NCBI GenBank assembly: GCA_037975125.1
Contig: JAJQOW010000194.1
Location: forward strand, 93,183-157,182
Reading direction: 5' to 3'
DNA from: Latrodectus hesperus
Taxonomy: Eukaryota > Arthropoda > Arachnida > Araneae > Theridiidae
DNA length: 64,000 bases
This document shows positions 22,562 through 33,960 of the stretch, piece after piece. The translations under genes were made by a program, and so were the position numbers. Position 1 is the first letter of the stretch, and each line of letters begins with the position of its first letter. Under the pieces are notes generated by a model, which ran no database searches, was not told the DNA's origin, and was given only the letters and a program-made list of their open reading frames with translations.

Positions 22562-24355
22562 CGTACAAGCATAATTAGAATATAAAATACCAAAACACAA
22601 TAAAATAAGGAATATTTTTTTAAAATATGATTTGACTATAATTTTTATTGAAATATTTCCTATAGTATAATAGTAATTTTTTGGATTTAAGTTAAAAACA
22701 TATTTAGAAAATTTATTTATTTAATAGAATTTTACTCATGTAATTTAACAAAATCCCGACAGAGAGATAGCGATGCTAATGACTTTACAGTTTTATTATA
22801 ACTTACTTGTTTAAGCCAATGGAGATCTTGGGTTCTACAGCCAAGGAAGAGAATTTTTACTGAAAATAAACGAAGTAAAAGAACTACTTGATTTGCTTTA
22901 TTTCTTGTAAATTCTTTAATTTAAATTATTAAGAAGTGATATTTATTTCTTATTGTGTTGTTCACATAATACGCTTAAGTAAATGTTGCATTTCCTATTT
23001 TTATAATTTGAAAATGTAGCCGCTCAAATATAGTATAATTTTTTAAATTTGGTTTGTTTTATTTTTATTTTATTTTATTTTTATTTCTCACTTTTGACAC
23101 TTTAATTTAAATTATTATTCCTTGGTAAAATTTATTTGCTTATTATTGTTCTAAAAAAACACTTAAATATATGTTGCATTTCCTATTTTTAAAGTTGAAA
23201 ATGTAGTTGCTTAAGTACTGTATAATTTTTGAAATTTTGTTTGATTTATTTGTCTTTGATTTCTTTTTTGCACTTTATATAATTTAAGTTATAATTATTT
23301 TGTAAAATTTATTTGCTTCTTGTTGTTCTCAGAAAACATTTAAATAAATGTGGCATTTCTTATTTTTAAAGTTGAAATTATAGCCACTCTAATATTGCAT
23401 AGTTTTTGAAATTTGGTTTGATTTATTTTATTTCATTTATTTCTATTTCGTTTGATTTATTTCTTCTAACATTTTAATTTATTGTTTTTCTAAAAATAAA
23501 TAATATGGCACTTAAGTAAATATACACTGAAATAAATATTGCATTTACAATTTTTAAAGTTAAAGATATAGTCACTTAATTATTGCATAATATTTTTTAA
23601 TTTGTGGTTTGGTTTATTTCTTTTAAAACTTTAACTTAAGTTATTATTATTTGGTAACATTTATTTGTTTATTGTTGTTCTCCGAAAACATTTAAATAAA
23701 TGTTCCATTTCCCATTTTTAAAGTTTAAAATGTCGTTTCTGAATTATTGCATAACTTTTTAAATGTAAGTGTGAGAAATGTCTTTTTAATAACGTTCCTT
23801 AAAATGTATAGGTTTTAAAACAGAAAATATAAATAACTATGTATTTTACTTTTATAGATTTTTAGTATTATTATCAAATTCATTTTTAACAAATAGGTAA
23901 ACAGTGTATATTAAATTAAAATATGACCATCTGCAGATTTATTAATATGCAGATAAAAAACTGAAAGAAAATTAAAACTGTAACAGATCCATATTAACTG
24001 TACTGACAATAGATGGCGTTACTGTCCAATACAATATATTCAATCCAATAAAGTTAGATGATAGAATACAGATGTGAGGAATGGAAGTCGAGAACCATAT
24101 CCTGTTCATTAATAACTTTGTTTATCATTGGTACTGTACAGGTACTATACAAAACCTTGTTAATAATTATTAAGTATTTTCTTTGTAACTATTTTTTAAT
24201 CATGTGAAATGTCGTAATAAATGTAATGTTTTGCCTAATTCTAACTTCCATTTTCTTACGTCCCTACAAAACCATATATTGATTGTTATCATGATTATGC
24301 ATGTCTTGCTTAATTTACATGCTTTTTTTTCATCAACATCTTTTTTAAATTTCAG
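22562..24355 (+). other. Intron remainder with diverged tandem array
   Basis: AT-rich, non-coding. It contains the tandem array at 22900-23775 and ends in a splice acceptor (ttttttaaatttcag at 24341-24355). Confidence 0.65.
22900..23775. repeat. Five diverged tandem repeats, period about 165-190 bp
   Basis: A block like 'atgttgcatttcctatttttaaagtt' returns near 22983, 23172, 23349, 23534 and 23700. Each is followed by an 'aaaatgtag...' block and then 'tataattttt(g/t)aaatttggttt'. The units differ by many substitutions and small indels, so the array is old. Confidence 0.78.
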
Positions 24356-24542
24356 ACAGCTAACATCATTGGGTGGTTGGCTGCTTTCGTTTTGAGCCTG
24401 AGCGTCGTGTTCGGGGTGTACGAGTGAAACCAGGGACATGTTCCTGGGGTATTCGTTGGAACTTTGTACGCTTGTACGAACACACTCGTTTGGGCATTGT
24501 CTTTAGCCTGGGTCACCATTTCCTGTATGTCTGGTAATGGAG
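24356..24542 (+). pseudogene. nrf-6-like: nrf-6-like exon with in-frame stop
   Basis: Acceptor AG at 24354-24355. In phase 0 it reads TANIIGWLAAFVLSLSVVFG, then VYE, a TGA (24425-24427), then NQGHVPGVFVGTLYACTNTL, VWALSLAWVTISC and MSGNGG. NRF-6 proteins have here a Gly-Trp hydrophobic helix, a loop, a 'LYA...WAL..AW' helix and a 'C.G.GG' motif. A Trp codon (TGG) at the stop position is the simplest ancestral state. The likely donor is GTATGG at 24543, splitting the second Gly of the GG pair in phase 1. It is followed by a 1306-bp intron. Confidence 0.75.
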
Positions 24543-24725
24543 GTATGGAATCCAAAAAATTAGTTACTCTGACGTTTGTTTAACAAATAACAATTGATTT
24601 TATCGCATCCTGATGTAGCTGTTCCTATCGAAATACATGCATATTTCTTCTTTGTGAATTGTATAATTAAAGAAGATATATTTCAAATTTAAATAAATTT
24701 TATTTTTATGTGGATGAACTTTGAC

Positions 24726-24855
<130 letters not shown>

Positions 24856-25164
24856 ATGTTGATCAATGGATTAAGTAAGAATTATCAATCTATAGTAAAA
24901 TATACTTACAATTTTCGAAGGTACATGGTAATTACAATTTTTATTTATTCAACTTGATGCTTAAATTCATGCAATCTAAGATAACGTAAAAGGGTCAAAT
25001 CACAAAAAATTGCCCGTTTAACTTAATTTTTAAATAACTTAGTTCACACACACACACAAACAATTTCCATATTATGAACGAGATTAACTTCGAATTGCTT
25101 AATTCGTATATATAGCTTTGATTTCATCATTCTGAAAGAATTATGGCATGATTTCACGTGTTAC

Positions 25165-25176
25165 ACACACACACAC

Positions 25177-25228
<52 letters not shown>

Positions 25229-25241
25229 AGAGACACACACA
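25165..25241. repeat. (CA)n microsatellite
   Basis: CA run with single interruptions and a short GA block near 25226, inside the same intron. A shorter CA run lies near 25047. Confidence 0.95.
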
Positions 25242-25848
25242 TGATTATCTAATCAAAGCAAAGGAAAAAAATTCAAAAGTTCGCTTCATTTCTTTATTCC
25301 ATCTGAAAACGTTTTAATTAAAAAAAACTGTTTCTTACATAAAATCAGTTTTGAAAAAATAAATTGCTGAATAAAATTGTTTATAGAATACGTTTTTTAC
25401 ATATCTCTGTGAGTTAATTTATAACATTCATAAAATTATTTTGGTTATAATATATATTATTATACACAAATGCATATTTTATGTATTTCAGTTATAACTT
25501 CTTAGAGATATATGCTTTTGTGCTTTTTTGTGCATCAGTATTTAGACAATCGGTGATTATCATAATCGATCAATTTAAAATTAAGTTAAGCCCTGCAATT
25601 TTGACAATGTCTATTTCAAATAATATTTTGTTAAAATATAGTTTTTCAGAAGTATTATTCCACATAAAAATTTTTTCATGGTTTCATAAAACTTCTAAAT
25701 ATCACGACACGCATTGCTATTTAATCTTTAAAAATATGTGTATAGTAAATCCAGTTATTTTTACATAAATTAAGGTTAAGTAATAAATTACTACTATAGA
25801 ACTAGAATATGCATGTGTTTTTCGGATATTTAATATTTTTATTTTCAG

Positions 25849-25918
25849 GGTTTGCTACAACTATTCTGAGTTGGAATGGTTTTGTACCACTGGGTCGGTT
25901 GACATACATGGTGTACTT
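25849..25918 (+). pseudogene. nrf-6-like: nrf-6-like exon, left half
   Basis: Acceptor tattttcag ends at 25848. The first two bases complete the Gly codon begun at 24542. It then reads FATTILSWNGFVPLGRLTYM and VY. The 'LSW..FVPL.RLTYMVYL' block is the most recognisable stretch of the NRF-6 C-terminal region. The reading breaks at 25919, where a retrotransposon is inserted, and resumes in frame at 26727. Confidence 0.82.
25906..25918. repeat. Target-site duplication in the nrf-6-like exon, left copy
   Basis: acatggtgtactt, identical to 26714-26726. Confidence 0.93.
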
Positions 25919-26713
25919 CTTCTTCTTTTCTTCTTCTTAGAATTGGGTTTGTATGTCATTGGGCACCTCTGCTTTTATCAGCATTTTGTACCATTAACTC
26001 CAAACCCAATGTTTCCTAGTTCAAGTTGCTCGGGTCTCCCACTTTATTAATAAAGTCCGATAACCCTTTAATGGAGTCTAGGTGTAACTCTCTAGTATGG
26101 TTGATGCCTAAAGAGCTTAATCTAGGGAGGGCAAAAGCCTCGCATTCATAAATGATATGCTCTGCCGTTTCCTCTTGCGTATGACATTTCCAGCAGATAG
26201 GGTCTTGCTGAAATAGTCCCATCTGGTCAGAGAGTCAGTCATACTAGGGATAGCTTCCTGACTTTCACCAGAAGATGGTTTGGAGGTCATTTCTACCACA
26301 AGTATAGGATTAATTACTGCCCCTTTACAAGACAGCCTCTGAGTTCACTTGTCTTTTTCAGCAAGGTCAACTTCAGAGGCATCACCTGTAGATGCAGAAA
26401 GGCTTGTTATTTCTTGTGTCTTTTCAGCCACAAGATAACAATTTATAAGCTCAGGTAATATAAGTCCACCCAGCATTACCTGAGATACTGGGCAAGGCAA
26501 ATTACTCTAGAAGTTTGCCAGGCAACTAGAGGCTCCGTTAAGACACCAATACCGCGGTGCCAATTAGCCCTAGGCACGGAACGCATAACACCAGGGTTTA
26601 CGGGAGCTGGTTCGCGGCCTCTGATTCTATATTCAAGGCTATCCTGTCATTCCTACAGGACATTCGGTGTTCCACCGCCTACCGACGCGCCTGGTAGCTG
26701 CTCAGGCCCCAGG
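25919..26713 (-). mobile_element. Short internally deleted non-LTR element in an exon
   Basis: A 795-bp minus-strand insertion between exact 13-bp duplications. The 3' tail is an AAG-rich run (taagaagaagaaaag on the minus strand at 25919-25940). The part next to it (26222-26016) encodes a LINE C-terminal segment, CWKCHTQEETAEHIIYECEA. The other end (26713 to about 26340) is GC-richer and looks like a LINE 5' UTR followed by the start of a Gag-like frame (ITSLSASTGDASEVDLAEKD). So the 5' and 3' ends are joined with the endonuclease-RT deleted: a non-autonomous derivative needing another element's enzyme. Confidence 0.8.
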
Positions 26714-26726
26714 ACATGGTGTACTT
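26714..26726. repeat. Target-site duplication in the nrf-6-like exon, right copy
   Basis: acatggtgtactt, identical to 25906-25918. Confidence 0.93.
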
Positions 26727-26787
26727 AGTTCATGCCATTATACAATTCGTTTATATTGGCAACATTCGTTCAGAGCACCGGACGCTA
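26727..26787 (+). pseudogene. nrf-6-like: nrf-6-like exon, right half
   Basis: After the duplicated target the frame continues LVHAIIQFVYIGNIRSEHRT and L, then a perfect donor gtaagt at 26788. 'LVH..' directly after the TYMVY of the left half is the expected continuation of the NRF-6 motif. The exon ends in phase 0. No stop occurs in the rejoined exon, so the insertion came before heavy decay. Confidence 0.82.
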
Positions 26788-27463
26788 GTAAGTTGAAAAT
26801 TTTAATTTGTCTTTTTTTCTCTTGATTTTAATATTTTTTCTTTGTGTGAAAATTTTAATGCTAACAAAATTTCACTTAACCAAATAAATGTGTTCGTGAA
26901 ATATTTCAAATTGAAATAAAGATTATTTATTGTCTAGGAAATATAACATTTACAATTTGGGTAAATTCCTAGGAGAGCCCAAGCCCTTGGTGACAAACGG
27001 TAAAAAATAGCGAAGCCATAATGAAATCCCAGAAATAGTTTGGTTTACCATAGCTAGTGTATCGAAGTAGGGTTATCAAGAATGGCTCAAATCACAATTA
27101 TATACAACTAAAATTATTCGCGCCACGGGTGTGGGCTCAGCTAGGATCCTACAGAGATTTGAGAAAAATAAAGATATTGAATATAAATATAAACACTCAC
27201 TTCCAAAAGCTAAGCACGGATAGGAAAATGCTAATTTCCGGAAGCCAATCAGAATTGAAGAGGATGCAAATCGCTGCAGAGGTAGATGGAAGTATGCAAA
27301 CATGTTAGGTAATGGTTAATCGCGCTTTCATGTCAAGAAATATCCAAAAACTGTAATCTTATAAGATGCCAGATTTATGAAGGGTTACAGAAGTTGATCG
27401 TAAGAGCTGATAGATTGTGTTTAAAACTTTCGAACAATTTGTTTCCAAGACATACGTGTTTCT
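26788..27463 (+). other. Presumed intron or downstream sequence
   Basis: AT-rich with a moderately GC-rich patch at 26960-27320 that resembles decayed repeat sequence. No exon encoding the next NRF-6 transmembrane segment is found. Confidence 0.45.
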
Positions 27464-28444
27464 ATGAGTTCCAGAAGACGTATGGAAGACTCTGAGTGCT
27501 GGCGTGCTGTAGGGCACATTGAAGCAGGACAGTCGATCACAGATGCTGCTCTTTTCTTCAGCATTCATCATTCTGTAAGTTCACGTTTATGAAAACAATT
27601 CCAAACCACACAGATAGTTGTCCGAAGGCCCGAAGCCTGTCACCCAAGGGTTACAAACCCCACGAAAGATCGATATCTTGCGATTTTAGCCAAGCGGAAT
27701 CGCAGAGCGACCTCCACACGTGTGTCATCTATGGTTACAGTGTCCATTGGTAAGGTGATATCTGCAGCTATTGTACGCAAAAGATTACATAAGAGGGGAC
27801 TGTACACCCGGGTACCTTGAGTTTGTGTTTGTCTATCCGTCCAATCAAGAAGGGCACAATTAAAGTGGTGCCGGGAACATGTCTACTGGACTGTGTCTGA
27901 CTGGGGCAATGTCCTGTTTACTGATAAGTCAAGATTTTCTCTGGAGCCAGATGACAAGCATATGAGGATATGGCGGGAACAAGGAACACGTAATCAGTCC
28001 CAAAACATCATCGAACATCGCGCATTCCGAAGCGGAAGCATTATGGTGTAAGCAGGGATTTTATTAGGATACCACACCGACCTACACATCTTTAAACGAG
28101 GTTCTGTGACGCCTGTCCGATATCGAGATGAAGTTCAAGAACCCATTGTGATATTGTACGCTGCAGTAGTTGGTCCTACTTTTGTTTTAATTGACAATAA
28201 GTCACGTCCCCATAGAGCTGACATTGTTGATGACTACCTGGAAAGTGAAGGGATTGCGCGTATGACGTAGCCAGCACATTCTCCCGACCTTAATCCCATT
28301 GAAAATCTTTGGGATGTTCTCGGCCGTGCTGTATCTTTACGTTTCCTACCTCCAGCCACTCTGATTGAGCTTGAAACTGCTCTACAAGAAGAATGGCTAT
28401 TGCTTATTTCTGTGGTGGTTGATCATCTAATAGTCACAAACTGA
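27464..28444 (+). pseudogene. Tc1-like transposase relic
   Basis: Begins MSSRRRMEDSECWRAVGHIE with a helix-turn-helix (SITDAALFFSIHHSVSSRL), similar to the start of the 47.4-kb element's transposase. In-frame stops occur within the first 50 codons and again later. The catalytic motifs are altered: the usual TDESRF is TDKSRF, and the usual DDNARPH reads DNKSRPH, so the second Asp seems replaced. SPDLNPIENLWD with the catalytic Glu survives. I could not find terminal inverted repeats. Dead copy. Confidence 0.82.
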
Positions 28445-30492
28445 AAACTTTGTATACAGATGAGGGAGTTCACACATACCCTATTAATGTCCTTTTTTTC
28501 ATTTTATGCTGTTTATTTTCACTTTATACATAATTCTGTTTAAATCTCCAGTATGTTATTATCTGATTACTTACAAAAATTTAATATTGTTTTCATTTCT
28601 GTATACAATTATTGATTTTATTTTATGCATAAATATATATTCTACTTTTCTGCCGAATTTTGGGTCAATCAAAGTAGTATTTGTTGAATTTTTACATTTC
28701 ACATCTTCATGCTTAAATTTTGGAAGTGAGTGTGTGTATATATATAAAGTAAATAAAGGTTTAAAAGTCTTGCTTATTTTTTTATTGAAAGGAAAAATAT
28801 CTTTTTCATTTCTTTGCAATGCATAAGATCTATATACTTCTAAAATAATATGGCATCCTCTGTTTACAATAAAAATACAACGAGGGACTATGTCGAAATG
28901 TAAAATTTTTTTTTTCTTTCATGCGAAATTCGAGATATTGGTAATAATTTCAAGACAACTTTTGTATGGTTATTTTTGATTAAGCTAAGTTATATTTCAC
29001 TATGGATGCAAAATTATTGTATAAATAAATCATTTTCTGGTGGAATTTCCTGGTACTCGAACGTTTGATTAACCTGATAATACTTGTATAAACAAGACAT
29101 TAGATTAATATAAGATTATAATGTTCCTTGATTTTGAACATGTCATTACTATTAATGAAGGATTTGGCTTTGTGCATAGTGTTAGAATGATGCAATGATT
29201 AAGGTGATACCAATTTATATCAGTTTTGTTGAGTTCTATGTAAGAATACCTCAGATTTTGGTAATTTTTTTGTGTATCAAATTGGAATAATAAGTTTGTT
29301 GTGCTTAACTTTCGGGTGTAATTTGACTTATTTTCCAGAAAAGGAATAAAAAATATTTTCCCTACAAGTAATTCTTGAAAAGTCTGTATTTTAGATAGCC
29401 TGTGTTGAATTGATAAGTCCAGTAATTAATTTAATTGACTTGGTAACCTGTATACTCATGTTCATAATAAAATTGGCGATAAAATTGCAATTCTCAACAT
29501 AAGATGTTGTTTATTTTAACACTTAGTATCGTAGTATCTAAATGTGCTGTTAATTTCCGTATTTGATATGCTGTGATCCAAAGATTTTTATAATAACATT
29601 ATGATCATAATAATATTAATGTAATATAAGAATTGCAGAGTAATACTGGTTTTGTGTTTGAAATTCTCATCTTCAATCAGGATTCCTTATATTTCCATTG
29701 AAATTGAAATCGCAATTATGATGTACTTCCTCAGAAATGGGGTATGTTATACATTTCCCTTCCTTCGAATTTTGTTCTTATTATTATTGTTCAGCTGGAC
29801 AGCCTGGTTGTGAAGGTCGTCGCACTTGCACCTGAAAAATAGAAACTTTTATACTTGATTTCATATTTAACTATCATGCTGAAAAATCAACTACCTCAAA
29901 AAATCCGTAAGATCCAATATGCCTTTCATTTGGATGACCGACTGATATCATGAATTTGTCACTTGAACGCGGTTTGAAATAGCGATATAATTGGAAGTGT
30001 TAAAAGGCTTCTGTTGATAGAAATAGCCAACCGGATACCCTTAGCATTAACTTAATTTACTCCATTGTTGGTGCAATTTTGAATTTACTCAACGCATTGA
30101 AATTGAGAATTTCATGAGGTATGTGATGATCATTATATTGTATATGTTATAGATATTAGGTGGCCAAGTACAATTCTAAGGGTTGCGTGCATGCTCGTTA
30201 AATCAAATGAGATTCCCATTAAAATGCTTATTTTAATTTTTACCTGAAACTTTCATAAAATGCGTTTGTGGAAATTATATTTTAATAAATAACCGATTAG
30301 AAGGCTGAAATTATTCATAGCAGCAATTGAAATTCAATGCACTTGGGTTAACACATACTATATACTACAATTAGCATTAAATCACACTTCTTCCAATTTG
30401 TGCCGTGATATTGTAGGCTAGTTTTCTTATTTTTTTGAAAAAATAATAAATATATTTTTTATGCTTTTAAAATTATTTATAAATATTTTTGT
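28445..30492. other. AT-rich stretch, no firm gene
   Basis: Mostly AT-rich, non-coding. The only item noted is a possible tiny terminal exon at 29795-29842, listed separately. Confidence 0.5.
29795..29842 (+). CDS. Possible terminal nrf-6-like exon (weak)
   Basis: A good acceptor (ttattattgttcag) is followed in phase 0 by LDSLVVKVVALAPEK and a TAG. NRF-6 proteins end shortly after an '(E)(A/S)P...L(E/D)' motif, so a short final exon of this type is plausible. The exon that should join it to 26787 was not found, so this is only a suggestion. Confidence 0.2.
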   Translation: MDSLVVKVVALAPEK

Positions 30493-30775
30493 TATCCAAT
30501 GACGGGCACACAAGGATGACTGGACCCTATGCCACAACAAGGCCAGAAACTGCTATTCATTTATCGTTACCCAGCGGGCATCTGTGAACCAAGTCACGGA
30601 GGCGAGTAGCGTTACCCACGCCATACCACCACGAATTCGTTTAAGAAGCGGGCCACATACAACAACACAGAAGAAAGGATAGAGAAAACAGAAACATCCA
30701 TGCCCGAACCGGGATTTGATCCCGGGACCCACAGAATAGGATTCAGGAAAGCTAACCACTCAGCCATTGGTTGGC
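30493..30775 (-). mobile_element. tRNA-derived SINE
   Basis: Read on the minus strand, the head has an A-box-like TGGCTGAGTGGTTAG and a B-box-like GGATCAAATCC followed by GGTTCGGGCATGG. The body of about 200 bp has pyrimidine-rich parts. The head resembles a decayed tRNA, so RNA polymerase III transcription is the expected origin. The element depends on a LINE for movement; ends are approximate. Confidence 0.72.
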
Positions 30776-31009
30776 TTATTTATGAATAGAATTTTTATGA
30801 TAAGTAAATTATGAAATTTCGAATTTTAGAACTACTTTGATGAAATGTTCGTTAAAAATATCAGTAAACAAAACTACTGAAATTGAAAGTAAAAATCAAT
30901 GGATTGAAAAATTGCTTAAATTGTTATAAACGCTTATTAAAATAGATTATATTTACAAGTACGGTATCATTACGGCTCTCTTTATAATTTTTTTATTTTC
31001 TAAAATTTG

Positions 31010-31310
31010 ATGGGAAGCTCGATGACTTAGTGGTAGCGTTTCACGCTCCCAAGGCACGGGTCCCAGGTTCGATCCTTGGGCTGGGCGAGGTCGATTCAGC
31101 TTTCCAACACTTTAGTAGGTCGATAAACTGAATACCAAGCTTGTTTGGGAACTAAATACTGGAGTTTTCGCGTTACGTTGACTACCTAATCGGAGCATAT
31201 GCTTCGCATCCCTAGGACCTCTCGAGATGGTAAACAGAGATGGGCACATTAGGCCTTTGCCCACAGGGGCTGCCATGTCACAGAGTTTAGTTCTAGTTTA
31301 GTTTTGTATA
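31010..31310 (+). mobile_element. tRNA-derived SINE, second family
   Basis: The head has a box A region (GACTTAGTGGTAGCG) and a perfect box B core (GGTTCGATCC) at about 31068-31077. The tRNA-like part is about 70 bp. The body differs from the SINE at 30493 and ends near gggctgccatgtcacagag. Confidence 0.8.
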
Positions 31311-31539
31311 AAGTAAACAATTTGAAATTATACACTATATTAAAAAATGTAGTCATCACCTTTTCATTTCTAATATGATATTAGACAATAAATTATTATT
31401 GCACAGGGTAAAAGTAATGTTATATAGTTATTGTGTTTGAAATTTGGTATAGCTTCATTTGAAAATCTGCGTGCTTAATATGCTTATGTAAATTTTAAAA
31501 CTTTTAATGGAACTCCCAATACACACAACGATTACTTCA

Positions 31540-31908
<369 letters not shown>

Positions 31909-33100
31909 CAGGGTGATTATAAAAAAACTTTGCCAACATCTGTACTTCTAGCGTCCATTCTATTTAACCGATAAAGATGATATTTCAAATATAGTTCTTT
32001 TGAGATATGCGCTCGAGATTCTGTGAATAGCAACACAGTGGCCCTCGCGGTTACAGTTATAGTGACAGAAACTCGAAATTTTCGAATGGCAACGTCTACT
32101 TTTTACCATCGCAAAATATTCAGCACATGCGAAAACCCGAAATAGCGTTGAAACGGTACCGATATGTCTAAAAACGGACGTGTTCTGCAAACACAAAAAA
32201 GAGTTCTGAAAACCGGCCAATAAAACATGATCTGGGCACACGCAATAGATTTGCATGTGACAGAGTCAAGAAACCAATCACAGAACGCCGGTCGCCAGAT
32301 ATTCAGCGTAGGAAACCTATAAAATACCAAGCGGGTATGCGAAGTCGTAATTCGGGAACTCGCACATGCCGACGATATGAGTCTTCCTAGGAAAGTTCGC
32401 GGTGAATTGATCAAACTCTATTACCAAAATGGGATGAACGCTTCGGAAGCCTTGCGTGTGTATCGCCGCAATCATCGACAACGACGCGGCCCATGTACTC
32501 TGCAAGCTCTGCGTGATTTAGTGCGGAAATTCGAAGATACAAGCTGCACCTGTGACAAACAGCGCTCCGGACGGCCATCTGTTTCTGAGGACGTTGTCAT
32601 GGAAGTGCACCATACAGTGACTGCAGGACACACAGAAACCGCAAGAGGCATAGCGCGCGTGTTGGATATTCCGAACTCAACGGTCCGCAAGCTCTTGCGC
32701 TCGATACTTGTTTACGTGTTTCCCTATCGGTTCCAGCTTGTCCAGATGTTGGAGCCGGGTGACTTACAACAACGTCTGGACTTCGCAAATGCATTTTTGT
32801 TACGATATGATGCGGATAACGACTGGCCACTTCGCATACTATGGACGGACGAGGCGCATTTCACCTTAAATGGCAGCATTAACACAAAGAATTGTGTGCA
32901 CTGGGGAGAGACGAATCCTCATGCTGTGGCGCCAGTACCATTATTTGACGCCAAAGTGACTGCGTGGTGCGGCATTACAGCTACATTTGTTCTGGGCCCG
33001 TTCTTCTTTGAGGAAACGACCCCGACTGGCCCTGCAACATCCTGCAAGTGCTCGGAGTTACATTTCACACAGATTTTTTTCTCTTATGAAAAAAGGCATT
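31909..33100 (+). mobile_element. Mariner-like element, right end missing
   Basis: The left end is cagggtgattataaa, directly preceded by TA. The same terminal motif (cagggtgatcataat) starts the element at 60540. A 5' UTR of about 470 bp leads to a transposase gene at 32377. Similarity stops within the gene near 33060, and no inverted copy of the left end is seen downstream, so the copy is 3'-truncated. Confidence 0.75.
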
Positions 33101-33102
33101 AA
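32377..33102 (+). pseudogene. Mariner-like transposase (DUF4817-type), C-terminally truncated
   Basis: A 241-residue open frame. The N-terminus is a helix-turn-helix DNA-binding domain (MSLPRKVRGELIKLYYQNG, then RSGRPSVSEDVVMEV and a second helix-turn-helix near TARGIARVLDIPNSTVRKLL). The first catalytic Asp is in LWTDEAHFTLNG, followed by VHWGETNPHAV and the FVLGPFFFEE segment. The frame then leaves the family, and the two remaining catalytic acidic residues are missing. The family call is from memory of arthropod mariner-like proteins. It cannot be active. Confidence 0.8.
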
Positions 33103-33224
33103 ATGTGTCTACTTGCAAGCCTACTAATGGTGGACTGAACGATATAATCCGTCATTAGTGGAAAGGATACAGCCTGAGGCCTGCCAGAAGTAGAGCGGGA
33201 GAGTTTTCCACAACTGCCCATTCA

Positions 33225-33545
33225 GAATTTTTATTTTGGATTAAATCTCAGAAAATGTCAGAATATTACTTGATACCCTGGTAATTTATTGACTCCTTCT
33301 TTGGCTAAAATATCAGCAGTCTTTTTTCTATAGAGTCCAGTGTGGGTAGGCATCCATTTGAAATAGATCTTGTCCTGCTAGGAAAGATCTTTAAGAATAT
33401 TAATAATTGAGATTAGTACTATCAGTTGAGATCTAAATATCCAAAGATGTTATATATTTAATAGCTAAGAGGGCTTCAATGATGCCCATTAACTCTGATC
33501 TTAAAACCGAAAAACATTTCGATTTCTAATGTAGGTTTTATGAAA
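33225..33545 (-). pseudogene. Non-LTR RNase H relic
   Basis: On the minus strand, LRSELMGIIEALLAIKYI is followed after a frame change by YFKWMPTHTGL and KKTADILAKEGVNKLPGYQ. These are the Glu, His and final Asp regions of a LINE RNase H domain. Several stops and frame changes separate them. The parent element is otherwise not seen here. Confidence 0.78.
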
Positions 33546-33739
33546 GTCCAAAAAAGTGTGTAAGAATAATTAATTGTAAAGGATTACTTAGAATAATTTG
33601 TATATTATTCTGTACTCTATGAAAAGTGAAAACCATAGAAAAATAATTGTGTATTAATAAATCATATTATCGTCGTAACATCATTCTTTTTCATAATGCT
33701 CGTATGCTTTTAAGATGTACTTATTTAGCGCTACAAGGG

Positions 33740-33960
33740 GAGATGGTATTTTATTGCATCTTATACAATAGGGCATTCCGTGTGTATACCCTCATCGCCA
33801 CAACATTGAAGGGATAAAGAAGCACAGAGAGAGAGTGAAAGGAGCCTCCATGCCCAAACCATGATTCGAACCTTGGACGTAGTGCTTCTAAGTTAGGTAC
33901 GCTAACGACATCGCCATCTTTCGAATTTATCGTAATATCTTGTCTTCCCAATAGCGGCCA
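33740..33960 (-). mobile_element. tRNA-derived SINE, related to 30493
   Basis: On the minus strand the head reads GATGTCGTTAGCGTACC with box B GGTTCGAATCATGG (close to GGTTCGAATCC). It is followed by TTGGGCATGG as in the SINE at 30493, and a similar pyrimidine-rich body. Confidence 0.68.

Noticed and set aside
24352..24555. Minus-strand frame opposite the nrf-6-like exon (MDSIPPLPDIQEM...)
   Set aside because: It is the complement of the + strand exon, which has splice borders and a family match; the minus frame has neither.
25166..25241. CRISPR-like or designed repeat
   Set aside because: Simple CA dinucleotide repeat without spacers; nothing else in the window resembles a CRISPR array.
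30493..31310. Functional tRNA genes at the box A/B matches
   Set aside because: The heads continue into SINE bodies and lack a convincing acceptor stem.
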